In this document: piece after piece, positions 1-11,374 of the stretch
Layout of the letters: each line of letters begins with the position of its first letter
How positions within the stretch are numbered: position 1 is the first letter of the stretch
Made by a program: the position numbers and the translations under genes
Source: Altererythrobacter sp.
GTDB lineage: Bacteria > Pseudomonadota > Alphaproteobacteria > Sphingomonadales > Sphingomonadaceae
DNA: 64,000 nucleotides
NCBI GenBank assembly: GCA_016793865.1
Contig: JAEULJ010000007.1
Location: 558,001-622,000 of the forward strand
Reading direction: 5' to 3'
Notes under the pieces: model-generated
Databases searched by the model: none
What the model saw: the letters and a program-made list of their open reading frames with translations, nothing else
Told to the model about the DNA's origin: nothing

Positions 1-162
1 GGCTGGACACCGGGGCGGCCGGTCACCCTGTGGTGGCAATCGACCCGCCCGCCGGCCGGGCAGGCCGCGGCCTATCGCCTGGAATACGCCGGACAGCGCG
101 CCGACATCCGCGCTCCGTTCCCGGCGGAGGACAAGGCTGTGGAGCGCGATTCGCCACGCTAG
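1..162 (+). CDS. 3' end of an unrecognised protein (partial)
   Basis: The frame is open from the first base to a TAG at 160-162 and encodes the last 53 residues of a protein that begins outside the window. Third codon positions are mostly G or C, as in the neighbouring genes, which supports real coding. The visible part is polar, has two adjacent tryptophans near its start and no recognisable motif. It stops 32 bases before dnaG on the same strand, so the two could share a transcript. I do not recognise the family. Confidence 0.5.
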   Translation, partial: GWTPGRPVTLWWQSTRPPAGQAAAYRLEYAGQRADIRAPFPAEDKAVERDSPR

Positions 163-194
163 GCGCGAATCGGCGGCTCGGTTAGGCTGCTGCG

Positions 195-2105
195 ATGGCC
201 CTCTCCCCCCAATGGCTCGATGCGCTCAGGGCGCGGATCACGCTGTCGGCGGTGATCGGGCGCAGCGTGCGGCTGCAGAAGGCCGGACGCGAGTTCCGCG
301 CCTGCTGCCCCTTTCACGATGAGAAATCGCCCAGTTTCTACGTCAATGACGCCAAGGGCTTCTATCACTGCTTCGGCTGCCAGGCGCATGGCGATGCGAT
401 CCGCTGGCTGACCGATCATCAGGGCCTCGCCTTCATGGATGCGGTGAAAGAGCTGGCGGCGGAAGCGGGCCTGGAAGTGCCGGCCCCCGACCCGCGCGCC
501 GCGCGCCAGGCGGAGCAGCGTGCCGGGCTGAGCGACGTGACCGAGGCGGCGCAGAACTGGTTCGAGGACAATCTGCGCTCGGCTGACGGCGCGGAAGCGC
601 GCGGCTATCTCGCCCGGCGCGGGATTTCCGATGCCACCGCGCGCGCCTTCGGCTTCGGCCATGCACCCGACAGCCGGCAGGCGCTGTCCCGCGCCCTGTC
701 CCGCTTCGACGAAGCGCTGCTGGTCGAGGCGGGAATGCGGATCGCGCCCGAGGACGGCGAGAAGGAGCACTACGATCGCTTCCGGGGGCGGCTGATGCTG
801 CCCATCCACGATGCGCGCGGGCGCGTGATCGCCTTCGGCGGGCGCACGCTCGCCACGGACGTCGCCAGGAACGGGGGCGGCGCGAAATATCTCAACAGCC
901 CCGATACCCCGCTCTTCGACAAGGGACGCACGCTTTACAACCTGCACCGCGCCGCGCCCGCCGCGCGCAAGGCCGGGCGGATGGTGGTGGTCGAAGGCTA
1001 TATGGACGTGATCGCGCTGGCGCAGGCGGGGATCGCGGAAGCGGTCGCGCCGATGGGCACCGCGCTTACCGAACACCAGCTCGAGCTGCTGTGGCGCCAG
1101 GTCGAACGCCCGATCCTGTGTTTCGACGGCGATGCGGCGGGCCAGCGCGCCGCCTTGAAGGCGATTGCCCGCGCCTTGCCGCTGCTGCGTCCGGGCCATT
1201 CGCTGGGGATCGTGCGCCTCCCGGCCGGGCTCGATCCCGATGACCTGATCCGTCAGCAGGGCGCCGGGGCGGTGGCGGCCTTGCTCGCCGCGCCCCAGTC
1301 GCTTGCCGATGCGCTGTGGCGGTTCGAGCACGACGCAGCCCCGCTTTCCGCGCCCGAGGACAAGGCGGGACTCAAGGCCCGCCTGCTCTCCCATGTCGAG
1401 ACTATCCAGGATCCCGACATCCGCGCGCTGTATCGGCGCGAACTGCTGGAGCGATTCTCCGCCTTCGCCTTTCCGCCCCGCCCCCCTCGAAGCAATCAGC
1501 CGCGCGAATGGAAGCCCGGCCAACCGCGCCGTGCGGACGCGCCGCAGCGCTCCGCACCCGAGGTCACGGCACGGTTGCAGCAGCTCGCGCGGGGCGGCGC
1601 GCGGAGCGCTTTCGCCACCGCCGTGCTCAGCGGCCTCGCCCGCCATCCGGGGGAGATCGCGCGGCACGAGGACGCGCTGATGCAGCTCGCCAGGCGTGAC
1701 CGAAATGTCGCCCCCGCGATCGACGCGTTGATGGCGTTGTCGGAATCGCTTGATTTGGGCGGCACATCGCCCATATCTGCGCCAATCGGCCTGCCTGCCC
1801 TACCGGACAGAAATCACTATGCCTTTCTCCATGAAGGCAATTCTCCGGACGAAGCGCGCGAGGATCTGGCCGAGGCTGTGTCGTTGCTGGTCGAAAGGCC
1901 CGCGCTGAAAGCCGCCAAGGCGGCCGCCACCGCGCGTTTCGATCACGACCCGGAAGGCTCGATCGCCGAGCAGGGGCGCTTGCGTGAACGCGAGATGGCC
2001 CTTGAGGAGCGGATCAAGCGTCTCGGTCGAAAGCGCGCCGCCACGGCCCGGCAATCCCATTCGGCCTCTTCCGCACCAGCGGGGAGCGCCCACGCTACGG
2101 AATAA
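195..2105 (+). CDS. dnaG: DNA primase DnaG
   Basis: Makes the short RNA primers for lagging-strand synthesis and docks on the replicative helicase. The 636 residues match the family length. The order is an N-terminal CHC2 zinc finger (Cys38, His41, Cys59, Cys62), a polymerase core with a TOPRIM fold carrying EGYMD near residue 267 and FDGDAAG near 310, a proline/arginine-rich linker near 425, and a variable C-terminal helicase-binding region. The ATG at 195 puts the usual SPQWLD stretch at the very N-terminus. rpoD follows after 8 bases, the classical macromolecular-synthesis pair, so co-transcription is likely. Confidence 0.97.
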   Translation: MALSPQWLDALRARITLSAVIGRSVRLQKAGREFRACCPFHDEKSPSFYVNDAKGFYHCFGCQAHGDAIRWLTDHQGLAFMDAVKELAAEAGLEVPAPDPRAARQAEQRAGLSDVTEAAQNWFEDNLRSADGAEARGYLARRGISDATARAFGFGHAPDSRQALSRALSRFDEALLVEAGMRIAPEDGEKEHYDRFRGRLMLPIHDARGRVIAFGGRTLATDVARNGGGAKYLNSPDTPLFDKGRTLYNLHRAAPAARKAGRMVVVEGYMDVIALAQAGIAEAVAPMGTALTEHQLELLWRQVERPILCFDGDAAGQRAALKAIARALPLLRPGHSLGIVRLPAGLDPDDLIRQQGAGAVAALLAAPQSLADALWRFEHDAAPLSAPEDKAGLKARLLSHVETIQDPDIRALYRRELLERFSAFAFPPRPPRSNQPREWKPGQPRRADAPQRSAPEVTARLQQLARGGARSAFATAVLSGLARHPGEIARHEDALMQLARRDRNVAPAIDALMALSESLDLGGTSPISAPIGLPALPDRNHYAFLHEGNSPDEAREDLAEAVSLLVERPALKAAKAAATARFDHDPEGSIAEQGRLREREMALEERIKRLGRKRAATARQSHSASSAPAGSAHATE

Positions 2106-2113
2106 CACAACGT

Positions 2114-4141
2114 ATGGCCACCTCCGACGACGGCGACGCCCCGCTCATCGAGCTCAACGATGCCGACATCAAGAAGCTGATCGCGAAGGCGAAAAAGAAG
2201 GGCTACGTCACCTATGACGAGCTCAACGCCGCCCTGCCCTCGGACCAGATGAGCCCCGACCAGATCGAGGATATCCAGACATCGCTGAGCGAGATGGGCG
2301 TCCAGATCGTGGAGAACGACGAGGAAGGCGAGGCGGACGGCGACCGCGACGAGGGAGCCGACGAACCCGCCTCCGAAGACGAGGACGAGAGCGACAGCAC
2401 GGATACGGAGCGCAAGCCCACCACCAACGTCACCCGCAAGCTGGCCGCCGGCGAGCGCACCGACGACCCGGTGCGAATGTATCTGCGCGAGATGGGCGCG
2501 GTAGAACTGCTGAGCCGCGAGGGCGAGATCGCCATTGCCAAGCGCATCGAGGCCGGCCGCGACATGATGATCATGGGCCTGTGCGAAAGCCCGATCACCT
2601 TCCACGCCATCATCCAGTGGTCCGACGCGCTGAACGCTGGCGAGATGCAGCTGCGCGAGATCCTCGACCTCGACGCCATGCTCTCCAAGGAACCGCCGGC
2701 CGACAAGCTGACCGACGACGCCGAGGAAGACGGCGACGACGAAATCTCCGAGGCCACCGCCGGCCCGACCATCCGCGAGGAAGAAGAGGTCGAGGAGGAG
2801 CCGGAACGGTCCGAGGACGACGAGGATTCCGAGAGCACCCCCCGCCGGCGCGAGGAGGACGAGGAAGAGGACAACACCATGTCCCTCGCCCAGATGGAGG
2901 CCGCGCTGAAGCCCGAGGCGCTGGAGCGCTTCGCGCGCATCACCGACTATTTCGCCAAGTTCGAGAAGAGCCAGGCGGAACGGGTCGAGGTTCTGGGCCG
3001 CGGCGAGCTCTATCCGGCGGCCAAGGAGAAGAAATACGAGACGCTGCGCGAACAGCTCACCGCCGAGGTCGAGAGCGTGCAGTTCCACGCCACCAAGATC
3101 GAGTTCCTGGTCGACAACCTCTACGCCTTCAATCGCCGGCTGACAGCGCTGGGCGGCCAGATGCTGCGCCTCGCGGAACGGCACAAGGTGAAGCGGGCGG
3201 AGTTCCTCGACGCCTACATCGGCAACGAGCTGGACGAGAACTGGCTGTCGCAGCGCGCTGGCAAGGACAAGAAATGGGCCGCCTTCGCCGAGAAGGAAGG
3301 AGATGCCATCGAGCGCATCCGGCTGGAAATCAGCGATATCGCCGCGCAGACGGGCATGAGCCTGTCCGAGTTCCGACGTATCGTGAACATGGTCCAGAAG
3401 GGCGAGCGAGAGGCGCGCATCGCCAAGAAGGAAATGGTCGAGGCGAACCTGCGGCTCGTGATTTCGATCGCCAAGAAATACACCAATCGCGGCCTGCAGT
3501 TCCTCGACCTGATCCAGGAAGGCAACATCGGGCTAATGAAGGCGGTCGACAAGTTCGAGTACCGCCGGGGCTACAAGTTCAGCACCTATGCGACCTGGTG
3601 GATCCGCCAGGCGATCACGCGCTCGATCGCGGATCAGGCGCGCACCATCCGCATCCCGGTCCACATGATCGAGACGATCAACAAGCTGGTCCGTACCAGC
3701 CGTCAGTTCCTGCATGAGGAAGGCCGCGAGCCCACGCCGGAGGAAATGGCGCAGCGCCTGTCCATGCCGCTGGAAAAGGTTCGCAAGGTGATGAAGATCG
3801 CCAAGGAGCCCATCAGCCTCGAAACGCCCATCGGCGACGAGGAAGACAGCCACCTGGGCGATTTCATCGAGGACAAGAACGCGATCATTCCCGTGGATGC
3901 CGCAATCCAGGCCAACCTCAAGGAAACGGTGACCCGCGTGCTCGCCAGCCTCACCCCGCGCGAGGAGCGCGTGCTGCGGATGCGCTTCGGGATCGGCATG
4001 AACACCGATCATACGCTTGAGGAGGTCGGCCAGCAGTTCAGCGTGACCCGCGAACGCATTCGCCAGATCGAGGCCAAGGCGCTTAGGAAGCTCAAGCATC
4101 CGAGCCGCAGCCGCAAGATGCGCAGCTTCCTGGACCAGTAG
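2114..4141 (+). CDS. rpoD: RNA polymerase primary sigma factor RpoD (sigma-70)
   Basis: Housekeeping sigma factor that directs RNA polymerase to most promoters. The 675-residue product has region 1.1 at the N-terminus, a long variable region, region 2 with the -10 reading stretch [10 protein letters not shown] near residue 491, and a region 4.2 helix-turn-helix ([20 protein letters not shown]) near 634 that reads the -35 element. Between about residues 197 and 255 lies a strongly acidic insertion made largely of Glu and Asp. Non-conserved inserts are usual here, but this one is unusually charged. A GCGCC-GGAA-GGCGC hairpin begins at 4141, at the stop codon, without a T-tract. Confidence 0.98.
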   Translation: MATSDDGDAPLIELNDADIKKLIAKAKKKGYVTYDELNAALPSDQMSPDQIEDIQTSLSEMGVQIVENDEEGEADGDRDEGADEPASEDEDESDSTDTERKPTTNVTRKLAAGERTDDPVRMYLREMGAVELLSREGEIAIAKRIEAGRDMMIMGLCESPITFHAIIQWSDALNAGEMQLREILDLDAMLSKEPPADKLTDDAEEDGDDEISEATAGPTIREEEEVEEEPERSEDDEDSESTPRRREEDEEEDNTMSLAQMEAALKPEALERFARITDYFAKFEKSQAERVEVLGRGELYPAAKEKKYETLREQLTAEVESVQFHATKIEFLVDNLYAFNRRLTALGGQMLRLAERHKVKRAEFLDAYIGNELDENWLSQRAGKDKKWAAFAEKEGDAIERIRLEISDIAAQTGMSLSEFRRIVNMVQKGEREARIAKKEMVEANLRLVISIAKKYTNRGLQFLDLIQEGNIGLMKAVDKFEYRRGYKFSTYATWWIRQAITRSIADQARTIRIPVHMIETINKLVRTSRQFLHEEGREPTPEEMAQRLSMPLEKVRKVMKIAKEPISLETPIGDEEDSHLGDFIEDKNAIIPVDAAIQANLKETVTRVLASLTPREERVLRMRFGIGMNTDHTLEEVGQQFSVTRERIRQIEAKALRKLKHPSRSRKMRSFLDQ

Positions 4142-4265
4142 CGCCGGAAGGCGCCGCCGTGCGCTGGCCCAGCTTGCTGCCGCGGCTCCACTCCCGCGTT
4201 CGTACCGGTCGATAGCGCGCCTTTACCGGTAGCGAGCGGGCGCAGTTGGGCCTATGGGCGCCACC

Positions 4266-4741
4266 ATGCGTATCGCCATCGCCTCCGACCACGCCGCAGT
4301 GGAACTCAAGTCCCAGCTGCGGGACTGGCTCATGGAGCAGGGGCACGAGGTCGCCGATCTCGGGCCGAACACCACCGAAAGCGTCGATTACCCCGATTAC
4401 GGTTATGATCTGGCGGCCGTGGTGGCGGAAGGCACCGCCCGCTTCGGCGTGGCGCTCTGCGGCAGCGGCATCGGCATCTCGATCGCGGTCAACCGCAACC
4501 CCGCCGCGCGCTGCGCGCTGGTGTCCGAACCGCTCTCGGCCGCCCTGGCACGCCAGCATAACGATGCCAATGTCATCGCCATGGGAGCGCGGCTGATCGG
4601 AATCGATCTTGCCAAGGCATGTCTCGAGGCCTTTCTGAACGCGGACTTCGCCGGTGCGAAAGATCCCCAAAGCCGCCATCTGCGCCGCGTCGAGAAGCTC
4701 GGCAGCCCGCCTCATTCCATTGACAGGATATTGCCCCACCA

Positions 4742-4745
<4 letters not shown>
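4266..4745 (+). CDS. rpiB: Ribose-5-phosphate isomerase B
   Basis: Interconverts ribose 5-phosphate and ribulose 5-phosphate in the pentose phosphate pathway. The 159-residue product belongs to the RpiB/LacAB family: SDHAAVE at the N-terminus supplies the substrate-binding Asp-His, [13 protein letters not shown] carries the catalytic Cys, and [14 protein letters not shown] is the C-terminal conserved block. I start at ATG 4266 because an earlier in-frame ATG at 4254 only adds four residues before the first strand. The stop overlaps the glyA start (ATGA, 4742-4745), so translation of the two is probably coupled. Confidence 0.94.
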
Positions 4746-6061
<1,316 letters not shown>

Positions 6062-6070
6062 GGCAGAACG

Positions 6071-6301
6071 ATGGACGAACGCAATCCCCGCGACCCGCAA
6101 CGGGGCAACGACTGGGTCGAGGACGCCAAGAGCGAAATTTCCGGGATGGCCAAGGGCGGGCTCGACCACCCTTCCACCAAGCCGGTGCTGGCCGGCGCGG
6201 CGATCGGTGCGCTGGCCGGCGCGTTGCTGCCTGTCATCAGCCTGCCGCTCGGCGCGGTGGTCGGCGCGGGGTTCGCGTTCTACAACAGGATCAAGAAATA
6301 A
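6071..6301 (+). CDS. Small membrane protein with a glycine-rich segment
   Basis: The 76-residue product has a charged N-terminal half (about residues 1-36) and one long hydrophobic segment (about residues 37-72) rich in Gly and Ala with GAAIGALAGALLP spacing, ending in a short basic tail (NRIKK). That suggests a glycine-zipper membrane hairpin or single spanning helix. It sits 9 bases after glyA and 8 bases before nrdR, so it is likely in the same operon. I know of no assigned function. Confidence 0.8.
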   Translation: MDERNPRDPQRGNDWVEDAKSEISGMAKGGLDHPSTKPVLAGAAIGALAGALLPVISLPLGAVVGAGFAFYNRIKK

Positions 6302-6309
6302 CCCGATAG

Positions 6310-6774
6310 ATGCGCTGCCCATTCTGCGCCCATGACGACAGCCAGGTAAAGGACAGCCGCCCCACCGAGGACAATGCGGCAATCCGCCGCCGCCGCCAGT
6401 GCGGCCAATGCGGTGCTCGCTTCACCACCTTCGAGCGCGTCCAGCTCCGCGAGGTCACGGTGGTGAAGTCCGACGGCAAGCGGGAAGCGTTCGACCGCTC
6501 CAAGCTTGAACGCTCGCTTACCCTCGCCCGCCGCAAGCGCGCGGTCGCGCCCGAACGCATCGACCAGCTCGTCAGCGGCATCCAGCGCCAGGTGGAAACG
6601 GCGGGCGAGGCCGAAGTCGCATCGCACCACATCGGCGAACTGGTGATGGAGGGCCTGCGTCACATCGACCCGGTGGCCTATATCCGCTTCGCCAGCGTCT
6701 ATCGCGATTTCTCGGAGGCCCGCGATTTCGAGGAGTTCGCGAGCAGCGTGCAGGATGCTGCCAAAGGTGAATGA
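6310..6774 (+). CDS. nrdR: Transcriptional repressor NrdR
   Basis: Nucleotide-sensing repressor of ribonucleotide reductase genes. The 154-residue product has the N-terminal zinc ribbon (Cys3, Cys6, Cys31, Cys34) followed by an ATP-cone domain (from [16 protein letters not shown] to about residue 138) that binds ATP or dATP. Length and both domains are standard. Its last 20 bases overlap the start proposed for the downstream methyltransferase. Confidence 0.96.
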   Translation: MRCPFCAHDDSQVKDSRPTEDNAAIRRRRQCGQCGARFTTFERVQLREVTVVKSDGKREAFDRSKLERSLTLARRKRAVAPERIDQLVSGIQRQVETAGEAEVASHHIGELVMEGLRHIDPVAYIRFASVYRDFSEARDFEEFASSVQDAAKGE

Positions 6775-7492
6775 GAAACCGGCCATCGTGCTCGTCCGCC
6801 CGCAGCTCGGCGAGAACATCGGCAAGGCAGCGCGGGCGATGCTCAATTTCGGGCTGACGGAGATGCGGCTGGTGGAGCCGCGCGACGGCTGGCCGAACCC
6901 CGCCGCCGGTCCCGCCGCCTCCGGCGCCGACACCGTCCTGGAGAACGCGCGCGTGTTCGCCACCACCGCCGAGGCGGTGGCCGATTGCGCGAATGTGTAT
7001 GCCACCACCGTCCGCAAGCGCGGCGTCTCCAAGCCGGTGCTGACGCCGGAAGCGGCGGCGCGCGACGTCCACGGCCGGCCAGGGCGCAGCGCGATCCTGT
7101 TCGGACCCGAGCGTTCCGGGCTGGAGACGGCCGATGTGGCGCTGGCCCGCGCCATCCTCACCGTGCCCATCAACCCGGAGTTCGGTTCGCTCAACCTCGC
7201 CCAGGCGGTGATCCTGGTCGCCTATGAATGGTCCAAGGGCGAAGGCCTGGTGCAGCCGACCGACGAGGAACTGCTACCCGCCGCTCCGCAGGCCGAGTTG
7301 GAGGGGCTGATCGCGCATTTCACCCGGCTGTTGACGCCCAAGGGCTATTTCCTGCCGCTCAGCCGCGCCGAGGCGACACAAACGACCTTGCGGACCATGC
7401 TCACCAAGCCGGGCTGGAACCACCTGGAGGTCCGCACCCTGCGCGGCGTGCTCAGCGCGCTGGAGCGGACCGAGGAGCGCCTTCCGCGCTGA
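6755..7492 (+). CDS. trmJ: SPOUT-class tRNA/rRNA 2'-O-methyltransferase, TrmJ-like
   Basis: Probably methylates the 2'-OH of nucleotide 32 in the tRNA anticodon loop. The 245-residue product shows the SpoU/TrmH-family knot: an N-terminal [15 protein letters not shown] block, then [10 protein letters not shown] (motif 2) and [19 protein letters not shown] (motif 3), which form the SAM-binding trefoil knot. TrmJ is the best fit by length and motif wording, but other members methylate rRNA. ATG 6755 overlaps nrdR by 20 bases; a GTG at 6767 is an alternative start. The last 41 bases are antisense to the chorismate mutase gene. Confidence 0.85.
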   Translation: MLPKVNEKPAIVLVRPQLGENIGKAARAMLNFGLTEMRLVEPRDGWPNPAAGPAASGADTVLENARVFATTAEAVADCANVYATTVRKRGVSKPVLTPEAAARDVHGRPGRSAILFGPERSGLETADVALARAILTVPINPEFGSLNLAQAVILVAYEWSKGEGLVQPTDEELLPAAPQAELEGLIAHFTRLLTPKGYFLPLSRAEATQTTLRTMLTKPGWNHLEVRTLRGVLSALERTEERLPR

Positions 7493-7790
7493 GCCGGTCC
7501 CATTCGACCAGCTCATAGGCGATCGAGGCTTCGACCAGTCGTTCCCAGATGTCCGCCAGTTCTTCCGCAGGCAGGCCGCGCCCAGCCGAGTCGGTGCGGA
7601 CGGCGGCGATCACCGCCGCCTTGCGCGCCTCGTCGCGCACCGAACCGCGATCCGTCTTTATCCGGGCAGCGGCGCGCATATAGCCGAACCGGCGGTCGAG
7701 CAGCTCCATCAGCGCGCGGTCGGTTGCGTCCACGCCGGCGCGCACCTCGGCCATGGTGATGCAATCGTTCGGTACGGTGATGTCTGTCAT
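7452..7790 (-). CDS. Chorismate mutase (AroQ class, PchB-like)
   Basis: Converts chorismate to prephenate on the way to phenylalanine and tyrosine. The 112-residue all-helical product has the AroQ pattern: helix 1 with EVRAGVDATDRALMELLDRRF, an ARIK segment carrying the active-site Lys, and a late helix with LVEASIAYE. The size fits stand-alone monofunctional enzymes and the related isochorismate-pyruvate lyases; I cannot tell these apart with certainty. I start at ATG 7790, because upstream in-frame codons read into non-conserved sequence. Its 3' end lies opposite the last 41 bases of trmJ. Confidence 0.82.
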   Translation of the reverse strand: MTDITVPNDCITMAEVRAGVDATDRALMELLDRRFGYMRAAARIKTDRGSVRDEARKAAVIAAVRTDSAGRGLPAEELADIWERLVEASIAYELVEWDRLSAEGAPRSAPAR

Positions 7791-7895
7791 GCCGGCCGCC
7801 CTGCCCGCCCCGGTGCCCCGTGTCGAGCGGGCTGGCTGGTGCTGGGCGCAATTTTGCGGTAAACGCGGCGGTCCTTGGCGAGGGGGGAATCGGTG

Positions 7896-8180
7896 ATGTC
7901 TATCGCATTGTGGCTCGCGGCCAATGCAGCCCTGGTTCCAGCGGGTAGCGGGCACGCGCTCCTTGCCCTGCCCGGAACGGCGGTTTCCGAAGGCGCACGA
8001 GCGGTGCTGGCACAGGGCGGGAAAGTGTCCTGCCGGCCGCCTTCACCGGCGCTCGACCAGGCGGTTTGCCTCACCAGCGAGGAGTGGCGCAGCGTGGCCA
8101 GGGATGCCCGTACCATCGACCAGCGTAACGAGACGGCGAAGGCTCTCACCCTGTTCCGGCTGCAGTCCCGGGCGTTCTAG
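7896..8180 (+). CDS. Hypothetical small exported protein
   Basis: The 94-residue product begins with a short hydrophobic stretch (SIALWLAANAALVPAGSG) that could be a signal peptide or anchor. A polar region follows with two cysteines (Cys45 and Cys61 by this start) and a basic C-terminal helix. A gaggggga sequence lies a few bases before the ATG at 7896. It is divergent from chorismate mutase and followed by rpsD. I do not recognise the family. Confidence 0.6.
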   Translation: MSIALWLAANAALVPAGSGHALLALPGTAVSEGARAVLAQGGKVSCRPPSPALDQAVCLTSEEWRSVARDARTIDQRNETAKALTLFRLQSRAF

Positions 8181-8194
8181 CGGCTCATCATCGC

Positions 8195-8222
8195 TTGCTT
8201 TTCACCCGCGCGCTGCTATGCG
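8195..8222 (+). promoter_or_regulatory. Candidate promoter for rpsD
   Basis: TTGCTT (8195-8200) and TATGCG (8217-8222) are spaced by 16 bases, upstream of the 125-base leader of rpsD. The -35 half is a reasonable match and the -10 half is weak. This is the best candidate I see between the preceding stop and rpsD. Confidence 0.3.
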
Positions 8223-8347
8223 CGCGCCTCGCATTTGATCCCGCATCCCGGTGAAGCGGCGATCGCGTTCGGCATTTCGGCCGCACGGGCGAGACCGGGT
8301 TGAAGGCGGGCCATCAGGGCCGGCTTAGCAGATCGAAGGAACGACAT

Positions 8348-8962
8348 ATGTCGAAGCGCCAGAGCGCCAAGTACAAGCTCGACCGCCGGATGGGCGAGAA
8401 CATCTGGGGCCGCCCCAACTCCCCCGTCAACAAGCGCTCTTATGGCCCCGGCCAGCACGGCCAGCGCCGCAAGGGCAAGATGAGCGATTTCGGCCTCCAG
8501 CTTCGCGCCAAGCAGAAGCTCAAGGGCTATTACGGCGATGTGACCGAAAAGCAGTTCAAGAAGACCTATCAGGAAGCGAGCCGCATGAAGGGCGACACCT
8601 CGCAGAACCTGATCGGCCTGCTCGAGCGCCGTCTCGACATGATCGTCTATCGCGCCAAGTTCGCGCCCACCATCTTCGCCGCGCGCCAGCTGGTCAGCCA
8701 CGGCCACATCCGCGTCAACGGCGTGAAGTGCAACATCGCCAGCCGCCGCGTCAACGTGAGCGACGTGGTCAGCCTGGGCGGCAAGGCCAAGGACATGGCG
8801 CTGGTGATCGAGGCGCAGGGCCTGGCCGAGCGAGACATCCCCGATTACGTTTCGCCCGACGGCACCGACAAGATCACCTTCACCCGCGTTCCGCAGCTCG
8901 ACGAGGTGCCCTACCCCGTCACGATGGAGCCGAACCTGGTGGTCGAGTTCTACTCGCGCTGA
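8348..8962 (+). CDS. rpsD: 30S ribosomal protein S4
   Basis: Primary 16S rRNA-binding protein that nucleates assembly of the 30S body, and a translational autoregulator in many bacteria. The 204-residue product is full length, with the S4 N-terminal domain and the S4 RNA-binding fold around [15 protein letters not shown] and [14 protein letters not shown]. The start at ATG 8348 is set by gaagga at 8335-8340 and the canonical MSKR N-terminus. It is monocistronic, as usual in sphingomonads, and ends before a strong terminator. Confidence 0.98.
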   Translation: MSKRQSAKYKLDRRMGENIWGRPNSPVNKRSYGPGQHGQRRKGKMSDFGLQLRAKQKLKGYYGDVTEKQFKKTYQEASRMKGDTSQNLIGLLERRLDMIVYRAKFAPTIFAARQLVSHGHIRVNGVKCNIASRRVNVSDVVSLGGKAKDMALVIEAQGLAERDIPDYVSPDGTDKITFTRVPQLDEVPYPVTMEPNLVVEFYSR

Positions 8963-8986
8963 TCCGGCGGCCTCACGGCACGCAAG

Positions 8987-9014
8987 AGGGCGGTCCCGCG
9001 GGGCCGCCCTTTTT
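8987..9014 (+). terminator. Rho-independent terminator after rpsD
   Basis: The arms agggcggtccc and ggggccgccct pair over 11 positions with one G-U pair and a tight central turn, followed by a run of T ending at 9014. It begins 24 bases after the rpsD stop. Confidence 0.85.
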
Positions 9015-9086
9015 CGTTGGGAATCAGGTGACTGTGGCAGAACTAAGGCGGGAACGGGCCGACTGGCCGGGCATTCGAAATGTACT

Positions 9087-9266
9087 ATGACCCAGTATCG
9101 TTTTCGCACCCCGCAACGCCGCGGCAAGTGGTACGACACCCTCGATCAGGCCCAGCGTTTCGCCAACGCCATCGGCGCCGGCTTCCTGTGCCCGGCCGGA
9201 AGCTTCGTTCCATACCGGGGGACGGTTCTGGAACTTCGCCCGAAGGATCAAGGCGCGGCGAAGTAA
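9087..9266 (+). CDS. Small conserved-looking hypothetical protein
   Basis: A 59-residue frame from ATG 9087 to TAA 9264-9266. Third positions are strongly G/C, and the protein reads like a compact basic domain (Arg-rich start, then [20 protein letters not shown]). No SD stands out, and the 72-base gap after the rpsD terminator would have to hold its promoter. Its last 19 bases overlap the 3' end of the convergent tgt gene. Function unknown. Confidence 0.55.
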   Translation: MTQYRFRTPQRRGKWYDTLDQAQRFANAIGAGFLCPAGSFVPYRGTVLELRPKDQGAAK

Positions 9267-10381
9267 TCTCGCCGGAAGCTGGCGGCGAAAATTGCGAAGC
9301 GCCTGTCCGCGATCGCATCCCGCATGACCTGCATCAGCTGCTGATAGAAGCCGATGTTGTGTTCGCTCAGCAGCATCGCGCCGAGGATTTCGCCCGCCTT
9401 GATGAGATGATGCAGATAGGCGCGGCTGTAGGTGGCGCAGACGCCGCAGGCGCAGCGCGTATCGAGCGGATCGCCATCGTCGGCGTGGCGCGCGTTCCGC
9501 AGGTTGAGCGGGCCGCTCCAGGTGAACGCCTGGCCGTTCCGGCCCGAGCGAGTGGGCAGCACGCAGTCGAACATGTCGACCCCGCGCTCCACCGCGCCGA
9601 CGAGGTCGTCGGGCTTGCCGACGCCCATCAGATAGCGCGGGGCGCTGTCGGGGAGCATGGCGGGCGCGAAGTCGAGCGTGGCGAACATCGCCTCCTGTCC
9701 CTCGCCCACCGCCAGCCCGCCGATCGCATAGCCGTCGAAACCGATCTCGGTGAGCGCCTCGGCGGAGCGGCGGCGCAGGCTTTCGTCGAGCGCGCCCTGC
9801 TGGATGCCGAACAGCGCCGCGCGGCTCGCATGTTCCCCGCCGGCGTCGAATGCGTCGCGGCTGCGCCTTGCCCAGCGCATGGACATCTCCATGCTCGTCT
9901 CGATCTCGGCCAGCGGGCGATCGGCGCGGGGGCATTCGTCGAAGGCCATCACGACATCGCTGCCGAGCAGGCGCTGGATCTCCATCGAGCGCTCCGGCGT
10001 GAGCAGGTGCCGGCTGCCGTCGATATGGCTGGCGAACTCCACCCCCTCCTCGGTCAGCTTGCGCAGCTCCGAAAGGCTCATCACCTGATAGCCGCCGCTG
10101 TCGGTCAGGATCGGGCGATCCCAGTTCATGAAGCGGTGCAGCCCCCCCAGCCGCGCCACCCGCTCGGCGCCGGGGCGGAGCATCAGGTGGTAGGTGTTGC
10201 CCAGGATGATGTCGGCGCCGGTCGCGCGCACCGTCTCGGGCTTCATCGCCTTCACGGTGGCGGCGGTTCCCACGGGCATGAAGGCAGGCGTGCGGATCGT
10301 GCCGCGCTGCATCGCGATCGTGCCCGTGCGGGCCGCCCCGTCGCGCGCGGCGACGGTGAATGCGAAGCGCGGCGCGGCCAT
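9248..10381 (-). CDS. tgt: Queuine tRNA-ribosyltransferase (tRNA-guanine transglycosylase)
   Basis: Exchanges guanine 34 for preQ1 in tRNAs with GUN anticodons, the first tRNA-bound step of queuosine synthesis. The 377-residue product carries the TIM-barrel signatures: [12 protein letters not shown] with the Asp of the base-binding pocket, FDECPRAD, the [10 protein letters not shown] block and [12 protein letters not shown], then the C-terminal zinc site [18 protein letters not shown] start at ATG 10381; the upstream frame reads into the preceding gene. The start overlaps the stop of the DUF481 gene by one base (TGATG). queA, the next enzyme of the pathway, lies about 3 kb away. Confidence 0.96.
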   Translation of the reverse strand: MAAPRFAFTVAARDGAARTGTIAMQRGTIRTPAFMPVGTAATVKAMKPETVRATGADIILGNTYHLMLRPGAERVARLGGLHRFMNWDRPILTDSGGYQVMSLSELRKLTEEGVEFASHIDGSRHLLTPERSMEIQRLLGSDVVMAFDECPRADRPLAEIETSMEMSMRWARRSRDAFDAGGEHASRAALFGIQQGALDESLRRRSAEALTEIGFDGYAIGGLAVGEGQEAMFATLDFAPAMLPDSAPRYLMGVGKPDDLVGAVERGVDMFDCVLPTRSGRNGQAFTWSGPLNLRNARHADDGDPLDTRCACGVCATYSRAYLHHLIKAGEILGAMLLSEHNIGFYQQLMQVMRDAIADRRFAIFAASFRRDYFAAP

Positions 10382-11325
10382 CAGAAGCCGTAGACCAGCG
10401 TCACGCGTGAAATGGTGTCTGTGCGCTGCTTTCCGGGGGGAGGATCGCTGGTGTAATCGAGCTGGTAGGAAAAGCGCGAGCTGAGCTTGCCGGTGATCCG
10501 CGCCTCCAGCCCGGTGATGAGCCCCAGAGTGGTGCTGCGCGAATCGAAGATGACCGTCGCCGCGCCGCCTGTCTCGGCGACGAAATTGGTGTCCTGCGTC
10601 AGCTTCACGCCATCCACGATGGTCCAGTCGAAATCCAGCCCCAGCAGCCCCGCGAACCGGCTGTCCGCCTCGCCATTGGTGAAATTGGTGTGGCGAAAGG
10701 CGGGGCCGGCCTTGATCGACAGATTGAGCGTCGGGCTCTTGAGAGCCTGCCAACCGATCCCCACGGAAGCGGCGAGACGCGCGTCATAACCCTGGATGGT
10801 GTCGCGTTCGAACTGGCCCAGGCCATAGGCGAACAGATCGGTGCCGATCTGATAGCGCGGCTCGTAGGCGGCGAAATACTTCTCGCGCGTTACCACGCGG
10901 CCGGTGCGCTGGTAATCGGCACGGGCGCGCAGGCTGTGGCTCCAGTCGATGCCCTCGCGCTTGATGTCGAGCCCGGCGGCCAGGCCCAGGTACGGGCTGT
11001 TGCCCGTGGCCCGCGACCCGCCCAGCTCGCCGCGCCCCGTCCAGCGATCGAGCACCCCGGCATCGCGGATCGCGGCGATACGCTTGGCCTCGGCCAGGCG
11101 CTTCTGCTCGCCGCGGTCCGCCAGGAAGGCTGCATGGATCCGGTCGATCTGGTCCGCATCGGCGGGGTTGGTGACCTTGGCGAGTTCCACCACGGTGCGC
11201 ACCTTGCCATCATCGCCGGTTGCCATTGCCGCGTCGATCATCGCGCGCACCGGCGCGGGCAGCTCGGCCGCGGCGGGCGTGCCGATGGCCGACAGGATGC
11301 CGGCAAGCAGGAGAAGACGAGCCAT
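10381..11325 (-). CDS. DUF481-family outer-membrane beta-barrel protein
   Basis: The 314-residue product has a signal peptide (about residues 1-20, ending in AAA), a periplasmic N-terminal segment to about residue 90, and then a region of alternating hydrophobic/polar strands that ends in the C-terminal phenylalanine typical of outer-membrane barrels (VTLVYGF). The barrel part fits the DUF481/YdiY family, whose function is not established; a salt- or stress-related porin role is conjecture. It is translationally linked to tgt by a one-base stop-start overlap. Confidence 0.8.
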   Translation of the reverse strand: MARLLLLAGILSAIGTPAAAELPAPVRAMIDAAMATGDDGKVRTVVELAKVTNPADADQIDRIHAAFLADRGEQKRLAEAKRIAAIRDAGVLDRWTGRGELGGSRATGNSPYLGLAAGLDIKREGIDWSHSLRARADYQRTGRVVTREKYFAAYEPRYQIGTDLFAYGLGQFERDTIQGYDARLAASVGIGWQALKSPTLNLSIKAGPAFRHTNFTNGEADSRFAGLLGLDFDWTIVDGVKLTQDTNFVAETGGAATVIFDSRSTTLGLITGLEARITGKLSSRFSYQLDYTSDPPPGKQRTDTISRVTLVYGF

Positions 11326-11374
11326 CGCGGCTGCTGCTAGCCTCTAGAGACGCGGGGATAAACCCCCGCCGCCT

